NCBI RefSeq assembly: GCF_024397975.1
Contig: NZ_CP073745.1
Location: 2,258,501-2,322,500, forward strand
Origin: Bacterioplanoides sp. SCSIO 12839
GTDB lineage: Bacteria > Pseudomonadota > Gammaproteobacteria > Pseudomonadales > Oceanobacteraceae
DNA: 64,000 bases
Direction: 5' to 3'
A program made the translations under genes and the position numbers. Positions within the stretch are counted from its first letter, which is position 1. The number at the start of each line of letters is the position of its first letter. Positions 16,590-26,103 of the stretch are shown piece after piece. The notes beneath the pieces were generated by a model. That model saw only the letters and a program-made list of their open reading frames with translations, was not told the origin of the DNA and did not search any database.

Positions 16590-17669
16590 CTACCCCGCCT
16601 TCCTCAGCATCAACACCCCAACCGCAAAACAACCAGCAATCGGAATAATACTCGCCCAGATCGGCTCAAAACCAAACACAATACTGGCGGGTGCCAGTAG
16701 TTCCTCGGCGTATTTGTAGACCAGCCCCACCAGAATACCGGAGAAAATCCGCTGTCCAGGTGTGACCGCCCGCAGCGGGCCAAAAATAAAGGAGATACCC
16801 AGAATCACTAAAGCAAAGGTGCCTAACGGCTGCGTGACTTTGCGCCAGAACGACAGCAAATAATTATCTGCATTTAAGCCCTGCTCGGATAAGTAACGGG
16901 TGTATTGGTACAGCCCAGAAATCGACATATCGCGTGGTAGCACCATCACCACGCTCAGGCTTTGTGGGGTTAAATCGGTTTCCCAATCCAGTGAATCAAA
17001 CTGTTCGCGACGAGTAGCATCGTCGTCGATATACACGTCGGTGACCTGTTCCATTTGCCAGTGGCGACGTTGGTAAATTGCACGATTGGCAGTACGAATG
17101 CGCTGCAATTCAGCATCTTCATTAAATTCGTACAAGGTCACGCCGTGCAGAACACCATTAGGTTCAATGGCGTTAAAACGCATAAATTCGTTGCCTTCCC
17201 GGTGCCAGTAACCGCGCCCTTTATTAGAGTGGGTTTCCCCCTTGCCTTGAGCCACCGCTCGTTGCGACTGAGCAATACGCTCTAACGAGGGAATAGCATA
17301 TTCCGCCACCAGCATGCTGATCACCATCAGTATCAGAACCGGCTTCATCACCGCCAGCATAATGCGTGTCACCGATACACCGGCGGCGCGCATCACGGTT
17401 AATTCACTGTTGGCGGCCATCGAGCCCAATCCAGCTAAACAGCCAATTAAACAGGCCATCGGCATATATTCATAAGCCCGGCGTGGCAGGCGCATCCCAA
17501 TAAACTGCAGTGCTTCAACAAACTGATAACTGCCTTTTAATCGCCCTAATTCGTCAACCAAAGCAAAGACTGCATCCAGGCCAATAATGACTACAACCAC
17601 CATTAGCGTGGCGAATAACACGTTGCGGCCAACGTAGCTGTCGAGTCGTCTCATGCTGGCGGATCTCAT
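16590..17669 (-). CDS. lptG: LPS export ABC transporter permease LptG
   Basis: One of two permeases of the LptB2FG complex that extracts lipopolysaccharide from the inner membrane toward LptC and LptA. The 359-residue product has the family layout: three N-terminal helices (about residues 15-125), a periplasmic jellyroll domain (about 130-265), and three C-terminal helices. The coupling helix region SELTVMRAAGVSVTRIM (about residue 88) is typical. The start overlaps the lptF stop by four bases (ATGA). An alternative start five codons downstream (17654) is possible. Operon with lptF is clear. Confidence 0.95.
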   Translation of the reverse strand: MRSASMRRLDSYVGRNVLFATLMVVVVIIGLDAVFALVDELGRLKGSYQFVEALQFIGMRLPRRAYEYMPMACLIGCLAGLGSMAANSELTVMRAAGVSVTRIMLAVMKPVLILMVISMLVAEYAIPSLERIAQSQRAVAQGKGETHSNKGRGYWHREGNEFMRFNAIEPNGVLHGVTLYEFNEDAELQRIRTANRAIYQRRHWQMEQVTDVYIDDDATRREQFDSLDWETDLTPQSLSVVMVLPRDMSISGLYQYTRYLSEQGLNADNYLLSFWRKVTQPLGTFALVILGISFIFGPLRAVTPGQRIFSGILVGLVYKYAEELLAPASIVFGFEPIWASIIPIAGCFAVGVLMLRKAG

Positions 17670-18736
17670 AACTGCTTCACCTTATGACGACGTAACATTT
17701 CCGGAATGGTTAATAACCCAACACCAATGGCCAGATAGAGTAAATGCAGCCCCCAAATAGCCCCATCCGGGTGGATTTTGCCTTTTTCGATCATGCCGGT
17801 CAGGCCTATCATCAGCGAGATGTACACCATAAACAGCACAATGGCCGGAAACAACTTGGCGAACTTGCCTTGGCGCGGATTTACTTTCGATAAGGAAAAC
17901 GCAATCAGGGTGACGATCGGCACCATCAGAATCAGAGAAATACGCCAGCGTAATTGTCCCTGATGTTTTTTATCCGCCGAGCCAATCAGATCCTGAGTCG
18001 GCACCGCTTCTTTACGCAGCTTACGGCGTTCTTCCGGTTCATCGGCAATTTTCACTCCGTACAAACCAAAATCTAAACTCTGAATATTCAGCTGACCTAG
18101 CGGTACATCATAACGGCGGCCATTATGCAGTTCTAAAAAGCGCGAACCGGTTTCATCACTGACGTATTGAGTACCGCGCTCAGCAACCAATAAGGTTTCG
18201 CCATCGGCAATAAACACCCGGCGCATTTCTGATTTATCACTGGATAAACTTTCGGCGTACGTCACCCGGCTGCCCTTTTCGGTACTCTGAAAACGCCCCG
18301 GGGCTAATAATTCAAACTCGGTCAGTTGTGATTGCTTTTTATACAGATCTTCCATTTTCTGCGCCCCCCAGGGACTGAGAAACAAGGTAAAACTGGCCAC
18401 AATCAATGTCAGTGCTGCTGCCGGAATCATGGTGTAACCCAGCAGTTTCAGGTTAGAAAAGCCGGTAGCAGTTAATACCGTCATTTCACTTTCGGCGTAC
18501 AAGCGCCCGTACGTCAGCAGAATGGAAATAAATAATGCCAGTGGCAGAATCATCTCCAGAAACGATGGTAGGCGTAACAGCAGGGTAAAAAAGACAATCT
18601 CCAGTGAGACTTCTCCGGCTGCGGCGGACGCCAGTTGGCGAATCAGACGACCACTCATCAGAATCATCAGCAGCACGGATGTCACGGCCACCATAGAGCT
18701 GGCTAATTCCCTTGCCAGATAACGAAATAAAATCAA
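17666..18736 (-). CDS. lptF: LPS export ABC transporter permease LptF
   Basis: Partner of LptG in the lipopolysaccharide extractor. The product has three N-terminal helices, a periplasmic beta domain (about residues 130-250 with GRFQSTEKGSRVTYAES) and three C-terminal helices. The coupling helix SEMTVLTATGFS is conserved. An open frame begins at an ATG at 18775, but homologues start at the IxFRYLAREL motif; a TTG at 18736 is preceded by GAAGGG at good spacing, so I chose it (356 residues). The gene is divergent from pepA, an arrangement common in gammaproteobacteria. Confidence 0.92.
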   Translation of the reverse strand: MILFRYLARELASSMVAVTSVLLMILMSGRLIRQLASAAAGEVSLEIVFFTLLLRLPSFLEMILPLALFISILLTYGRLYAESEMTVLTATGFSNLKLLGYTMIPAAALTLIVASFTLFLSPWGAQKMEDLYKKQSQLTEFELLAPGRFQSTEKGSRVTYAESLSSDKSEMRRVFIADGETLLVAERGTQYVSDETGSRFLELHNGRRYDVPLGQLNIQSLDFGLYGVKIADEPEERRKLRKEAVPTQDLIGSADKKHQGQLRWRISLILMVPIVTLIAFSLSKVNPRQGKFAKLFPAIVLFMVYISLMIGLTGMIEKGKIHPDGAIWGLHLLYLAIGVGLLTIPEMLRRHKVKQL

Positions 18737-18764
18737 AACCAATAACCCTTCTTTACCGATACCC

Positions 18765-18796
18765 TTGTATTTCAAAAAACTGACAGCATCTATACT
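18765..18796 (+). promoter_or_regulatory. Probable pepA promoter
   Basis: TATACT at 18791-18796 is a good -10 hexamer about 40 bases before the pepA ATG. The best upstream hexamer, TTGTAT at 18765, is 20 bases away, longer than ideal. Confidence 0.4.
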
Positions 18797-18836
18797 GTTT
18801 AGCTTATTTCTATCTAAGACCCCTGCAGGAGCATAT

Positions 18837-20336
18837 ATGCAATATCAGGTTTCCAACAATGCTGCCGCCGACGTTCAGGCGAGCTGTATTGTCGTCACTC
18901 TCGACCAGTCAGGCAAGTTATCTGACGCGGCACAAGCAATTAATAGCGCCAGCAATGGCTTTTTACAGGCGCGCGTCGAAGCCGGAGACATCAGCGGCAA
19001 ACTGGCCGAAACCTTATTGCTGCCCGGCGTCGCTGGCATCAGCGCTGCCCGTGTGCTGTTGGTTGGTACCGGGGTTGAAGCTGAGAGTAGCGATAAAGCA
19101 CTGAGCACCACCTCGGCCATCAAGGTGCTGGACGCCATTGCCAGCGCTACCAGCAAACAATCCGGTAGCGTGGCGGTAAGCCTCGCTCATTTGGCCGATA
19201 ACACCCTGAACGAAGCCTGGTGGGCGGAACAAACCGCCATGGCGTTTGGCCGCGCGCAATATCGTTTTACCGCGACTAAGCCTGTAACTGAGACCAAAGC
19301 GGAAGAACAACCGAAACAAGCCGACACTCTGATCTGGCTGGGTGATGATGTCAGCAGCAGTTTAGAAAAAGGTGAAGCGGTTGCACAAGGCGTCAACTAC
19401 GCCCGCGATTTAGGCAACCTGCCGGGCAATATCTGTACGCCATCTTATCTGGCGGAAGAAGCCGAGAAACTGGCGGCTGACAATGCCAACGTCGAAACCA
19501 TCATCATCGACGAAGATCAGATGGAAGCCATGGGTGCCGGTGCGTTTGTCTCAGTGGCCAAGGGTTCTATCGAGCCGGGCAAACTGATCATCATGAAATA
19601 CCAGGGTGCGGATAACGCCGATGAAGCACCGCATATGATTCTGGGTAAAGGCATTACCTTTGACACCGGCGGCATCAGCCTGAAGCCGGGCGCCAAAATG
19701 GATGAAATGAAGTACGACATGTGTGGTGCCGCATCCGTATTAGGTGCGATGCAGGCCATGGTTGCGCTGCAACCGAAGCAGAACATTATTGGCATGATCA
19801 CCAGTGCCGAAAACATGCCCGCTGGCCATGCCTCCAAACCCGGCGATGTGGTCACCAGCTTATCAGGCAAAACCATCGAAATTCTTAATACCGATGCCGA
19901 AGGTCGTCTGGTGTTGTGTGATGCTCTGACTTACGGCATCAATCACTTCAAGCCGGCGTCTATCGTTGATATCGCCACCTTAACCGGTGCTTGCATGGCA
20001 GCTTTGGGAGGGGTGAATTCTGGTTTATTCACTCAGGATGAAAGCCTGGCGGATGAGCTGCAGAGCGCAGCGCGTTACTCCAACGACAAAGTCTGGCGTT
20101 TACCACTGGAAGACGACTATCAGGAATTGCTGGACACCAACTTTGCCGATATGGCGAATATTGGTGGGCCACTGGCAGGCGCAACCACCGCCGCTTGCTT
20201 CCTGGCTCGTTTCACCGAAGGCACGCCATGGGCGCATCTGGATATTGCCGGTACTGCCTGGGGTGGCGCAGGCAAAAGCAAAGGTGCCAGCGGCCGTCCG
20301 GTTCCATTGTTGGTGAATTATTTGCTGGCGAAATAA
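18837..20336 (+). CDS. pepA: Leucyl aminopeptidase (M17)
   Basis: A cytosolic hexameric metallopeptidase that removes N-terminal amino acids; in some bacteria PepA also binds DNA. The 499-residue product has the N-terminal macro-like domain and the catalytic domain with GKGITFDTGGISLKP (metal-binding Lys and Asp), the MKYDMCGA segment and the diagnostic NTDAEGRLVL near residue 350. GCAGGAG lies five bases before the ATG at 18837, which is preferred over upstream frame extensions. It is divergent from lptF. In many relatives holC follows; here a terminator and a nitroreductase follow instead. Confidence 0.96.
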   Translation: MQYQVSNNAAADVQASCIVVTLDQSGKLSDAAQAINSASNGFLQARVEAGDISGKLAETLLLPGVAGISAARVLLVGTGVEAESSDKALSTTSAIKVLDAIASATSKQSGSVAVSLAHLADNTLNEAWWAEQTAMAFGRAQYRFTATKPVTETKAEEQPKQADTLIWLGDDVSSSLEKGEAVAQGVNYARDLGNLPGNICTPSYLAEEAEKLAADNANVETIIIDEDQMEAMGAGAFVSVAKGSIEPGKLIIMKYQGADNADEAPHMILGKGITFDTGGISLKPGAKMDEMKYDMCGAASVLGAMQAMVALQPKQNIIGMITSAENMPAGHASKPGDVVTSLSGKTIEILNTDAEGRLVLCDALTYGINHFKPASIVDIATLTGACMAALGGVNSGLFTQDESLADELQSAARYSNDKVWRLPLEDDYQELLDTNFADMANIGGPLAGATTAACFLARFTEGTPWAHLDIAGTAWGGAGKSKGASGRPVPLLVNYLLAK

Positions 20337-20359
20337 GCTTACCAGACCAACTACGAAAC

Positions 20360-20393
20360 ACTCAGGGCTGCTAGCTTGACCCTGAGTTGTTTT
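20360..20393 (+). terminator. pepA terminator
   Basis: Perfect 8-bp stem (ACTCAGGG/CCCTGAGT), 12-base loop, then TGTTTT, located 24 bases past the pepA stop. Confidence 0.8.
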
Positions 20394-20513
20394 CACACCT
20401 TTTCTGTCACATCTGCACACTTTTTTTGCTTTAATCGGCTGTTACCATCCCGTTAACCGATCAATTTAAAGCAACCATCATTTAAAAAAACAAATAAAAC
20501 ACAGGATATTCAA

Positions 20514-21173
20514 ATGGCACTCAGCGACATTCTTAATAGCCGATCTTCAACCCGCGCCTTTAAAAAAGACCCCATTGATTCAGAGATCCTTGAAGAAGTG
20601 TTTGCACTGGCACAAAAATCTCCCTCAAACTGCAATGTACAACCCTGGCAGACCTATGTTTTTTCAGGCGAGAAAAAAGATCAGTTAAAAAACAAATTAA
20701 TTGCTGAGGTGATGAAACAACAACCACCCGAGCCCGACTTCAATTGGAAAGTTGCTTATCAGGGTATTCACCGTGAACGTCAGTTTGGCTCAGCCAATGC
20801 GTTATACAGTTCAATGGGGATTGAACGTGACGACAAAATGAAACGTAATATGGCGATGTTGCGCAACTGGGCATTTTTTGATGCACCCCACGTTGCCTTT
20901 TTCACCATGGATAAATACCTCGACATTATGGGCGCAGTAGATATTGGTATTTACGCCCAAACCCTGACGTTATTACTTAAAGAACGCGGCATTGATAGCT
21001 GCATGCAAGGTGCACTGGGGCAATTCCCAGGGCCGATACGTGAATTTTTAAATCTGCCGGAAGAACAAGGAATTTTATTTGGTATGTCGTTTGGTTATGC
21101 CGACGATAATGCTGATGCAAACAAAGCGCGTACGGATCGTGCGGAGTTGAGTGACGCGGTAACGTTTTTATAA
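20514..21173 (+). CDS. Nitroreductase family protein
   Basis: A 219-residue FMN-dependent oxidoreductase of the nitroreductase fold. The family opening RSSTRAFKKDPID (about residue 10) and SPSNCNVQPWQ (about residue 37) contribute FMN contacts; the C-terminal GMSFGYAD segment is also typical. Such enzymes reduce nitroaromatics, quinones or other electron-poor compounds with NAD(P)H; the natural substrate is not predictable. AGGA lies nine bases before the ATG. It is alone on the plus strand after the pepA terminator; an imperfect dyad near 20432-20460 in its leader might be regulatory. Confidence 0.9.
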   Translation: MALSDILNSRSSTRAFKKDPIDSEILEEVFALAQKSPSNCNVQPWQTYVFSGEKKDQLKNKLIAEVMKQQPPEPDFNWKVAYQGIHRERQFGSANALYSSMGIERDDKMKRNMAMLRNWAFFDAPHVAFFTMDKYLDIMGAVDIGIYAQTLTLLLKERGIDSCMQGALGQFPGPIREFLNLPEEQGILFGMSFGYADDNADANKARTDRAELSDAVTFL

Positions 21174-21183
21174 AACATCCTTT

Positions 21184-21696
21184 TTATTTTTGATTTGAAC
21201 ACGCTTGATTTGAGCACTCCAGCCAGGTTAACCAAACCCGCAAATCAAATTCAAGCTGGTGATAATCCGGCTCCATATGACAACAAAGCTGGTAAAAGGC
21301 TTTGTTGTGCTCAAGTTCTTTTAAATGCGCCAATTCGTGAACCACAATCATACGCAAAAAAGCTTCCGGCATTTCACGAAAGCGATTATCGATATGAATT
21401 TCTTTTTTCGCCACTAATTTACCGCCGTGGGCACGGGATATACGCTTGTGCAAACCCAACGCATTATAGGCCGGTGCTTTATCGCTGAATTCCACCTTGC
21501 TTAACGGAGCCGATTTTCGCAGATAACGATTTTTCAGCTCGATGGTATATTCGTACAAGGCTTTATTGCTACGAATCGCATGACATTGCGGGTAACGTTT
21601 TTTCAGTGCCTTACCTAACGCCCCCTCATCCAGCAGCTGCTGAACCTGACGAGTTAAATGTTCCGGGTAATGCTGAATGTATTTCAACGCCATCAT
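21184..21696 (-). CDS. YgjP/SprT-like zinc metallopeptidase
   Basis: A protein of about 170 residues with the zinc motif VVHELAHLKELEHNKAFY (about residue 117), where HExxH plus a downstream His defines the YgjP-like (DUF45/M48-related) domain. The family is typically about 160-240 residues; this is a short form. Three tandem possible starts (GTG 21699, ATG 21696, ATG 21693) share one GGA ribosome site; I chose 21696. It is convergent with the nitroreductase gene and downstream of the S24 regulator on the same strand. The substrate is unknown. Confidence 0.82.
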   Translation of the reverse strand: MMALKYIQHYPEHLTRQVQQLLDEGALGKALKKRYPQCHAIRSNKALYEYTIELKNRYLRKSAPLSKVEFSDKAPAYNALGLHKRISRAHGGKLVAKKEIHIDNRFREMPEAFLRMIVVHELAHLKELEHNKAFYQLCCHMEPDYHQLEFDLRVWLTWLECSNQACSNQK

Positions 21697-21719
21697 CACA
21701 ATCCATTATCAATTTAGCT

Positions 21720-22373
21720 TTAACAAGCCCGGGCTGACCAGACAATGCGCCCCAATACCGGGTTATCTTTCAGTGCCGTTAAATCTAATTCCCAGGCCGG
21801 ATAATCACGGTTATCACTTTCAACGGTCAGCTGATTACCCTGCTGCTTCAGACGTTTGGTGAGCAACCCCTGCTCGCTGTTTAATAAATACACGGCATTA
21901 TTACGAACATGGCGCTGGGTCATATCCACCAGCACCTGATCGCCGTCACACAAGGTGGGTTCCATACTGTCACCGTCGACGGTGACAAAGGCCAGTTGTT
22001 CACCACTTACACCCAGCTGGCGAGATAAAAACGATTTATTAAAGGTGAAATAATCTTCAACACCTTCAGAATCGGCCAGCGTACCACTACCGGCACTGGC
22101 TTTAACATCAAACATGGGGGCCAGTACCTGATCACCCGGGTTAAGCACACCCGCCGGGTTAGCGCCGTCATTTTGTTCGCCGGTTAACAGCCAGGTGATA
22201 TCAATGCGGTACTCGTTGTAAAGATCTTGCAGGTACGCCATCGATGGGCGACCAGAACCTCGACAAATCCGGTAAATATGAGACGCGGATTTGCCGGTCA
22301 TTTCTGCGAATTGTTTTTTATTGCCTCCGGCCAGTTGATCAACAACGGTTTGAAAGCGATAAGCCAGCGACAT
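21720..22373 (-). CDS. S24/LexA-like repressor with XRE helix-turn-helix
   Basis: A 217-residue two-domain regulator. Residues 1-60 contain a lambda-Cro-type helix-turn-helix (KQFAEMTGKSASHIYRICRG), and residues 95-217 a LexA/CI peptidase-like dimerisation domain with the catalytic Ser in GDSMEP (about residue 133) and a Lys in LLTKRLK (about residue 172). Such proteins can self-cleave after DNA damage and relieve repression. No phage genes surround it, so it is a stand-alone chromosomal regulator. It lies upstream of the YgjP-type peptidase gene on the same strand; target genes cannot be named. Confidence 0.88.
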   Translation of the reverse strand: MSLAYRFQTVVDQLAGGNKKQFAEMTGKSASHIYRICRGSGRPSMAYLQDLYNEYRIDITWLLTGEQNDGANPAGVLNPGDQVLAPMFDVKASAGSGTLADSEGVEDYFTFNKSFLSRQLGVSGEQLAFVTVDGDSMEPTLCDGDQVLVDMTQRHVRNNAVYLLNSEQGLLTKRLKQQGNQLTVESDNRDYPAWELDLTALKDNPVLGRIVWSARAC

Positions 22374-22454
22374 AAAAACTCCAATGCCTGCACAACGAAT
22401 AGAAAGGCGGGCGATTATACTTGGCGACTAGCGCATAACCAGCCCGCGGATGGA

Positions 22455-23717
22455 TTATTTTCGACGGCGGCGCTTGCCAGTGGATTGGCCATGGGCGCGT
22501 TGTTTGGCCCTACGCTTTTGCGCAGCACGGGTATTTTTACGATTCTCAGGAATTTCTTTGGTTAAATCCGGCTCGTAACCTTCCAGCCATTGCTGTGGCA
22601 AACGCTCATCGAGAATGACCTCAATTTCTTCCAGCAGATATTCTTCCCCTAAACTCATCAGAGTAATCGCCAGCCCCGTTTGCCCTGCCCGCCCGGTACG
22701 GCCAATACGATGAATATAATCTTCGGCAATATAGGGCAAATCGAAATTAATCACGGTATTTAATGCCGGAATATCAATACCACGTGCCGCCACATCGGTT
22801 GCCACCAGCACCCGGGTATCACCACTGCGGAATTCCTCTAAAACACGCTCCCGGGCACCCTGAGATTTATCTCCATGAATGGCCTTGGTGACCAGCCCGT
22901 CTTTGCACATTTCTGCCGCCAAAGCATCCGCGCCTTGCTTGGTTTTGACAAAAATTAATACCTGATGCCAGTTTTTACTGCCGATCAAATGAGACACCAG
23001 TTCGCGCTTGCGGTCGGCATCCACAACATACACTTTTTGCTCAACCGTGGTTGCGGCGGTATTGCGGGCATCCACCTCAATCAGCTTCGGATCGCTAAGT
23101 AATTGTTTGCTGAGTTTAAAAATTTCGTCACTAAAAGTAGCGGAAAATAATAACGTCTGTCGCTCTTTTGGCAGGCGCTTCAGAATCTGCTGAATTTCAT
23201 CCATAAACCCCATATCCAACATGCGGTCGGCCTCATCAAACACCAGCGTGTTTAACGCATCGAGATTGACGGCTTTTTTAAATAAAAAATCCAGAAGCCG
23301 CCCTGGCGTGGCAACTAATATATCCACGCCTTGTTTCAGTGCCTCCAGTTGTGGATTGAGACTCACACCACCATACGCCAGACCAACCTTCAACGACGAA
23401 TGTTGTGCGTATTGCTCAAAGCTTTGATGCACTTGCTGTGCGAGTTCCCGGGTCGGTACCAGAATCAGCGCCCTAACCAGGCTATCAGGAGGCACTTCAG
23501 AAGAATCAGACGATGGTGCTTGCTGTAGCAGCTTATCAAGGATCGGCAAAGCAAACGCCGCCGTTTTTCCGGTACCGGTTTGCGCTCCTGCCATCACGTC
23601 ATTACCCGACAATACAACAGGAATGGCCTGCTGCTGAATAGGAGTCGGCTGGGTGTAATTCAGCGCTTGTAACGCTTGTTGTAAAACGGGACTCAGCTGG
23701 GAAAAAGAAAAAGTCAT
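22455..23717 (-). CDS. DEAD-box RNA helicase, RhlE-like
   Basis: A 420-residue ATP-dependent RNA helicase. All core motifs are intact: Q motif (YTQPTPIQQQAIP), [35 protein letters not shown] and HRIGRTGR. After the two RecA domains (to about residue 365) the tail is short and basic (KRRAKQRAHGQSTGKRRRRK), an RNA-binding extension. A second RhlE-type helicase lies at 61602. The gene is 81 bases upstream of the S24 regulator on the same strand. Likely roles are ribosome assembly or RNA decay. Confidence 0.93.
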   Translation of the reverse strand: MTFSFSQLSPVLQQALQALNYTQPTPIQQQAIPVVLSGNDVMAGAQTGTGKTAAFALPILDKLLQQAPSSDSSEVPPDSLVRALILVPTRELAQQVHQSFEQYAQHSSLKVGLAYGGVSLNPQLEALKQGVDILVATPGRLLDFLFKKAVNLDALNTLVFDEADRMLDMGFMDEIQQILKRLPKERQTLLFSATFSDEIFKLSKQLLSDPKLIEVDARNTAATTVEQKVYVVDADRKRELVSHLIGSKNWHQVLIFVKTKQGADALAAEMCKDGLVTKAIHGDKSQGARERVLEEFRSGDTRVLVATDVAARGIDIPALNTVINFDLPYIAEDYIHRIGRTGRAGQTGLAITLMSLGEEYLLEEIEVILDERLPQQWLEGYEPDLTKEIPENRKNTRAAQKRRAKQRAHGQSTGKRRRRK

Positions 23718-23759
23718 AACCGGCGCTTTCAGAGTGAAAGCGCGCAGATTACCACATGA

Positions 23760-24314
23760 TTAACTCTCAGCCGCTAATAACGCTTCAATATCGTCATCAT
23801 CGGGTAAAGTGAAACTGGAGTTGGAATCCACTATGTTTCCATCACGATCAATCAGGTATTTGTAAAAATTCCATTTAGGCGCCACATCCTGGCGTGCCAC
23901 CTCTTGGAATAAAGGATGGGCCTGATCACCACGAACCGGTACAGTCGATAGCATGGTAAAGCTGACGCCAAAGTTTTTAAAACAAATCTCAGCCGCTTTG
24001 CCTTCGTCTTTGTCTTCCTGGTCGAACGAGTCAGATGACACACCAATCACCACCAGGCCTTGATCTTTATACTTCTGATGGATCGCTTCAAGGTCGCCAA
24101 ATTGATCGGTAAAGCCACAATGACTGGCGGTATTCACTAATAACACGGGCTTGCCCGCAGAAACCTCACATAAGTCGAGGATCTTTGAACTGTGCAGTTG
24201 CTTCATTTTGTGCTGGAAGATGTCCGGGCACTGGCCAGATTCGCCTTGTGCGAAGGATAGCTGGCTGATCAAACCGGCAACAACAAGGGTATTTATTCTC
24301 AGAAAACGCTTCAT
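23760..24314 (-). CDS. Exported glutathione peroxidase
   Basis: A 184-residue thiol peroxidase with an N-terminal signal peptide (residues 1-22, ending LSFAQG) and the glutathione-peroxidase core. The active-site segment NTASHCGFTDQ has Cys in place of selenocysteine, and the WNFYKYLIDRDG segment supplies the conserved Trp and Asn. Location is therefore the periplasm, where it would reduce lipid or alkyl peroxides with thioredoxin-like or glutathione partners. GGAGG lies six bases before the ATG at 24314, which is chosen over an upstream frame start. Confidence 0.9.
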   Translation of the reverse strand: MKRFLRINTLVVAGLISQLSFAQGESGQCPDIFQHKMKQLHSSKILDLCEVSAGKPVLLVNTASHCGFTDQFGDLEAIHQKYKDQGLVVIGVSSDSFDQEDKDEGKAAEICFKNFGVSFTMLSTVPVRGDQAHPLFQEVARQDVAPKWNFYKYLIDRDGNIVDSNSSFTLPDDDDIEALLAAES

Positions 24315-24382
24315 AAATCGACCTCCAAAACTATACACACCTTATACAACAGATTGATCGATGTCACCAGCGATGAACAACA

Positions 24383-24649
24383 TCAAACGACCGTCTCTTT
24401 TGTCACCGCTTGATGGTCAGCCTGTTTTGTACTCACAATATTATGAGAAACCCTCTCAGGATTAGCAGGTTCTATCCATGAGGCCACCAATGGGTCGATA
24501 CCGGGTTCTTCTTCAGATGTCGAGGCGTGGAGTTTTTTTAAGACATGCTCTTTAAACCATGGAGTAAACACCATAGCTATCAGCACTGGTACCGGAAAAA
24601 GCCACCAGAGGCTGTTTGTTAACTCACCAAACATGTTGGCAGTCATCAT
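24383..24649 (-). CDS. Small single-pass membrane protein
   Basis: An 88-residue protein with one hydrophobic segment (about residues 12-30, SLWWLFPVPVLIAMVF) and a polar, Glu/Thr/Val-rich C-terminal half predicted to be disordered. AAAGGA upstream supports translation from one of two adjacent ATGs (24649 or 24646). It is not recognised. It stands between the purine permease and glutathione peroxidase genes on the same strand, separated from the permease by a strong hairpin, so it probably has its own promoter. Confidence 0.6.
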   Translation of the reverse strand: MMTANMFGELTNSLWWLFPVPVLIAMVFTPWFKEHVLKKLHASTSEEEPGIDPLVASWIEPANPERVSHNIVSTKQADHQAVTKETVV

Positions 24650-24763
24650 AAGGTCGAATCCTTTCGAATTGATATTTTTCTAATTATAAAAGGATGCCGA
24701 TGGGCCCTGAAGGTAATTTTGCGACACAGTTCGATTAATTCGGGCCATATGTGCCATGAGAAA

Positions 24764-24798
24764 GTCGTATTTTGCTCAGTCCCTCAACAAAATACGAC
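24764..24798. terminator. Strong 11-bp hairpin after purine permease gene
   Basis: Perfect inverted repeat GTCGTATTTTG / CAAAATACGAC with a 13-base loop, beginning 13 bases past the permease stop. The T-run after it is weak on the minus strand (TTTCTC), while TATTTTTT follows on the plus strand. Confidence 0.6.
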
Positions 24799-24810
24799 CG
24801 CCTCTATTTT

Positions 24811-26103
24811 TTAACCAACAAAGATCATTTTCGCCAGTAACAGGCCTGCAATCACCATCACACTGGTATTTAACTCATGTGCTTTGCCACCTAACAGTTT
24901 GGCACCGGCATAGGTAATGAAACCCAGCGTTACACCGTGTGCAATCGAGAACGTCAGCGGTGTCAGTAACAAAACCACAGCAACCGGAGCCGCTTCGGTT
25001 AAATCGTCCCACTCCACTTCTTTCAGCGTGAACATCATCAATACCGACACATAAAAAATGGCACCGGCGGTTGCATAAGCCGGAATCATGCCTGCCAGTG
25101 GCGCCAGGAAGATACTCAGCAGGAACAACACACCCACGGTTACTGCGGTTAGACCAGTACGACCACCCGCTGCCACACCGGACGCGGATTCAATATAACT
25201 GGTCGTGGTTGAAGTACCCAATGCTGCACCCGCAACGGTCGCCGAGCTATCAGCCAGTAATGCCCGACCCAAACGTGGAACCTTGCCATCCTGCTCAGCC
25301 AGTCCGGCACGCTGAGTCACCGCAATCAGAGTTCCGGAAGTATCAAACAAATCAACAAACAGAAAAGCAAAGATCACACTGACCATGGCCAGATCAAAGG
25401 CCGCTGCCAGATCCATTTGCATAAAGGTTGGCGCCAGAGATGGTGGCGCAGATACCACACCCGTGTATTCCACCTGCCCCGCCAACAAGCTGATCAGTGT
25501 CACCGCAAAGATGGATAACATCACGGCGCCCGGCACATTACGCTGAATCAGCGCAATAATCATAAAGAAGCCCACCAGCGCCATGCCCGGACCAAAGTCA
25601 CCCAACTTACCAAGGCTCACCAACGTTGCCGGATGATCAACCACAATACCGGCATTTTTCAGTGCAATTAACGCCAGGAAAGCACCAATACCCGCCGCAA
25701 TGGCTTTTTTAAGCGTCGCCGGTATCGCATTGATGATCCATTCCCGCACCTGAAATAAGCTCAGCGCAATAAAAATCAGCCCCGAGAAAAATACAGCGGC
25801 CAATGCGGTTTGCCAGCTGTGGCCCATACCCAGCACAACGCCGTAAGTGAAAAAAGCATTAAGACCCATACCCGGAGCCAACGCGACCGGCAGGTTGGCC
25901 CATAACCCCATGATAAAACAACCAATAGCGGCCGCGACACATGTCGCTACAAACACGGCTCCGTGATCCATCCCGGCATCGGCCAGCATTGCTGGATTAA
26001 TAAAAATGATATAGGCCATGGTGAGGTAGGTTGTTACCCCTGCCAGGATTTCAGTTTTTGGATTGGTGCCGAAACGAGTCAGCTGGAAGAGTTTCTCGAG
26101 CAT
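24811..26103 (-). CDS. NCS2 purine permease (AzgA/GhxP-like)
   Basis: A 430-residue inner-membrane proton symporter of the NCS2 family with about 13-14 membrane segments. The AzgA-type signatures are present: EILAGVTTYLTMAYIIFINP at the N-terminus, ALAPGMGLNAFFTYGVV near residue 74, FVDLFDTSGTLI near residue 250 and GTSTTTSYIESASGVAAGGRTG near residue 295. Expected substrates are adenine, guanine and hypoxanthine. It is divergent from apt, which supports a purine-salvage role. I found no purine riboswitch-like structure in the 244-base spacer. Confidence 0.9.
   Translation of the reverse strand: MLEKLFQLTRFGTNPKTEILAGVTTYLTMAYIIFINPAMLADAGMDHGAVFVATCVAAAIGCFIMGLWANLPVALAPGMGLNAFFTYGVVLGMGHSWQTALAAVFFSGLIFIALSLFQVREWIINAIPATLKKAIAAGIGAFLALIALKNAGIVVDHPATLVSLGKLGDFGPGMALVGFFMIIALIQRNVPGAVMLSIFAVTLISLLAGQVEYTGVVSAPPSLAPTFMQMDLAAAFDLAMVSVIFAFLFVDLFDTSGTLIAVTQRAGLAEQDGKVPRLGRALLADSSATVAGAALGTSTTTSYIESASGVAAGGRTGLTAVTVGVLFLLSIFLAPLAGMIPAYATAGAIFYVSVLMMFTLKEVEWDDLTEAAPVAVVLLLTPLTFSIAHGVTLGFITYAGAKLLGGKAHELNTSVMVIAGLLLAKMIFVG

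Noticed and set aside
21720-22373. Prophage remnant suggested by an S24/CI-like repressor
   Set aside because: No integrase, structural or lysis gene is nearby; neighbours are chromosomal housekeeping genes.
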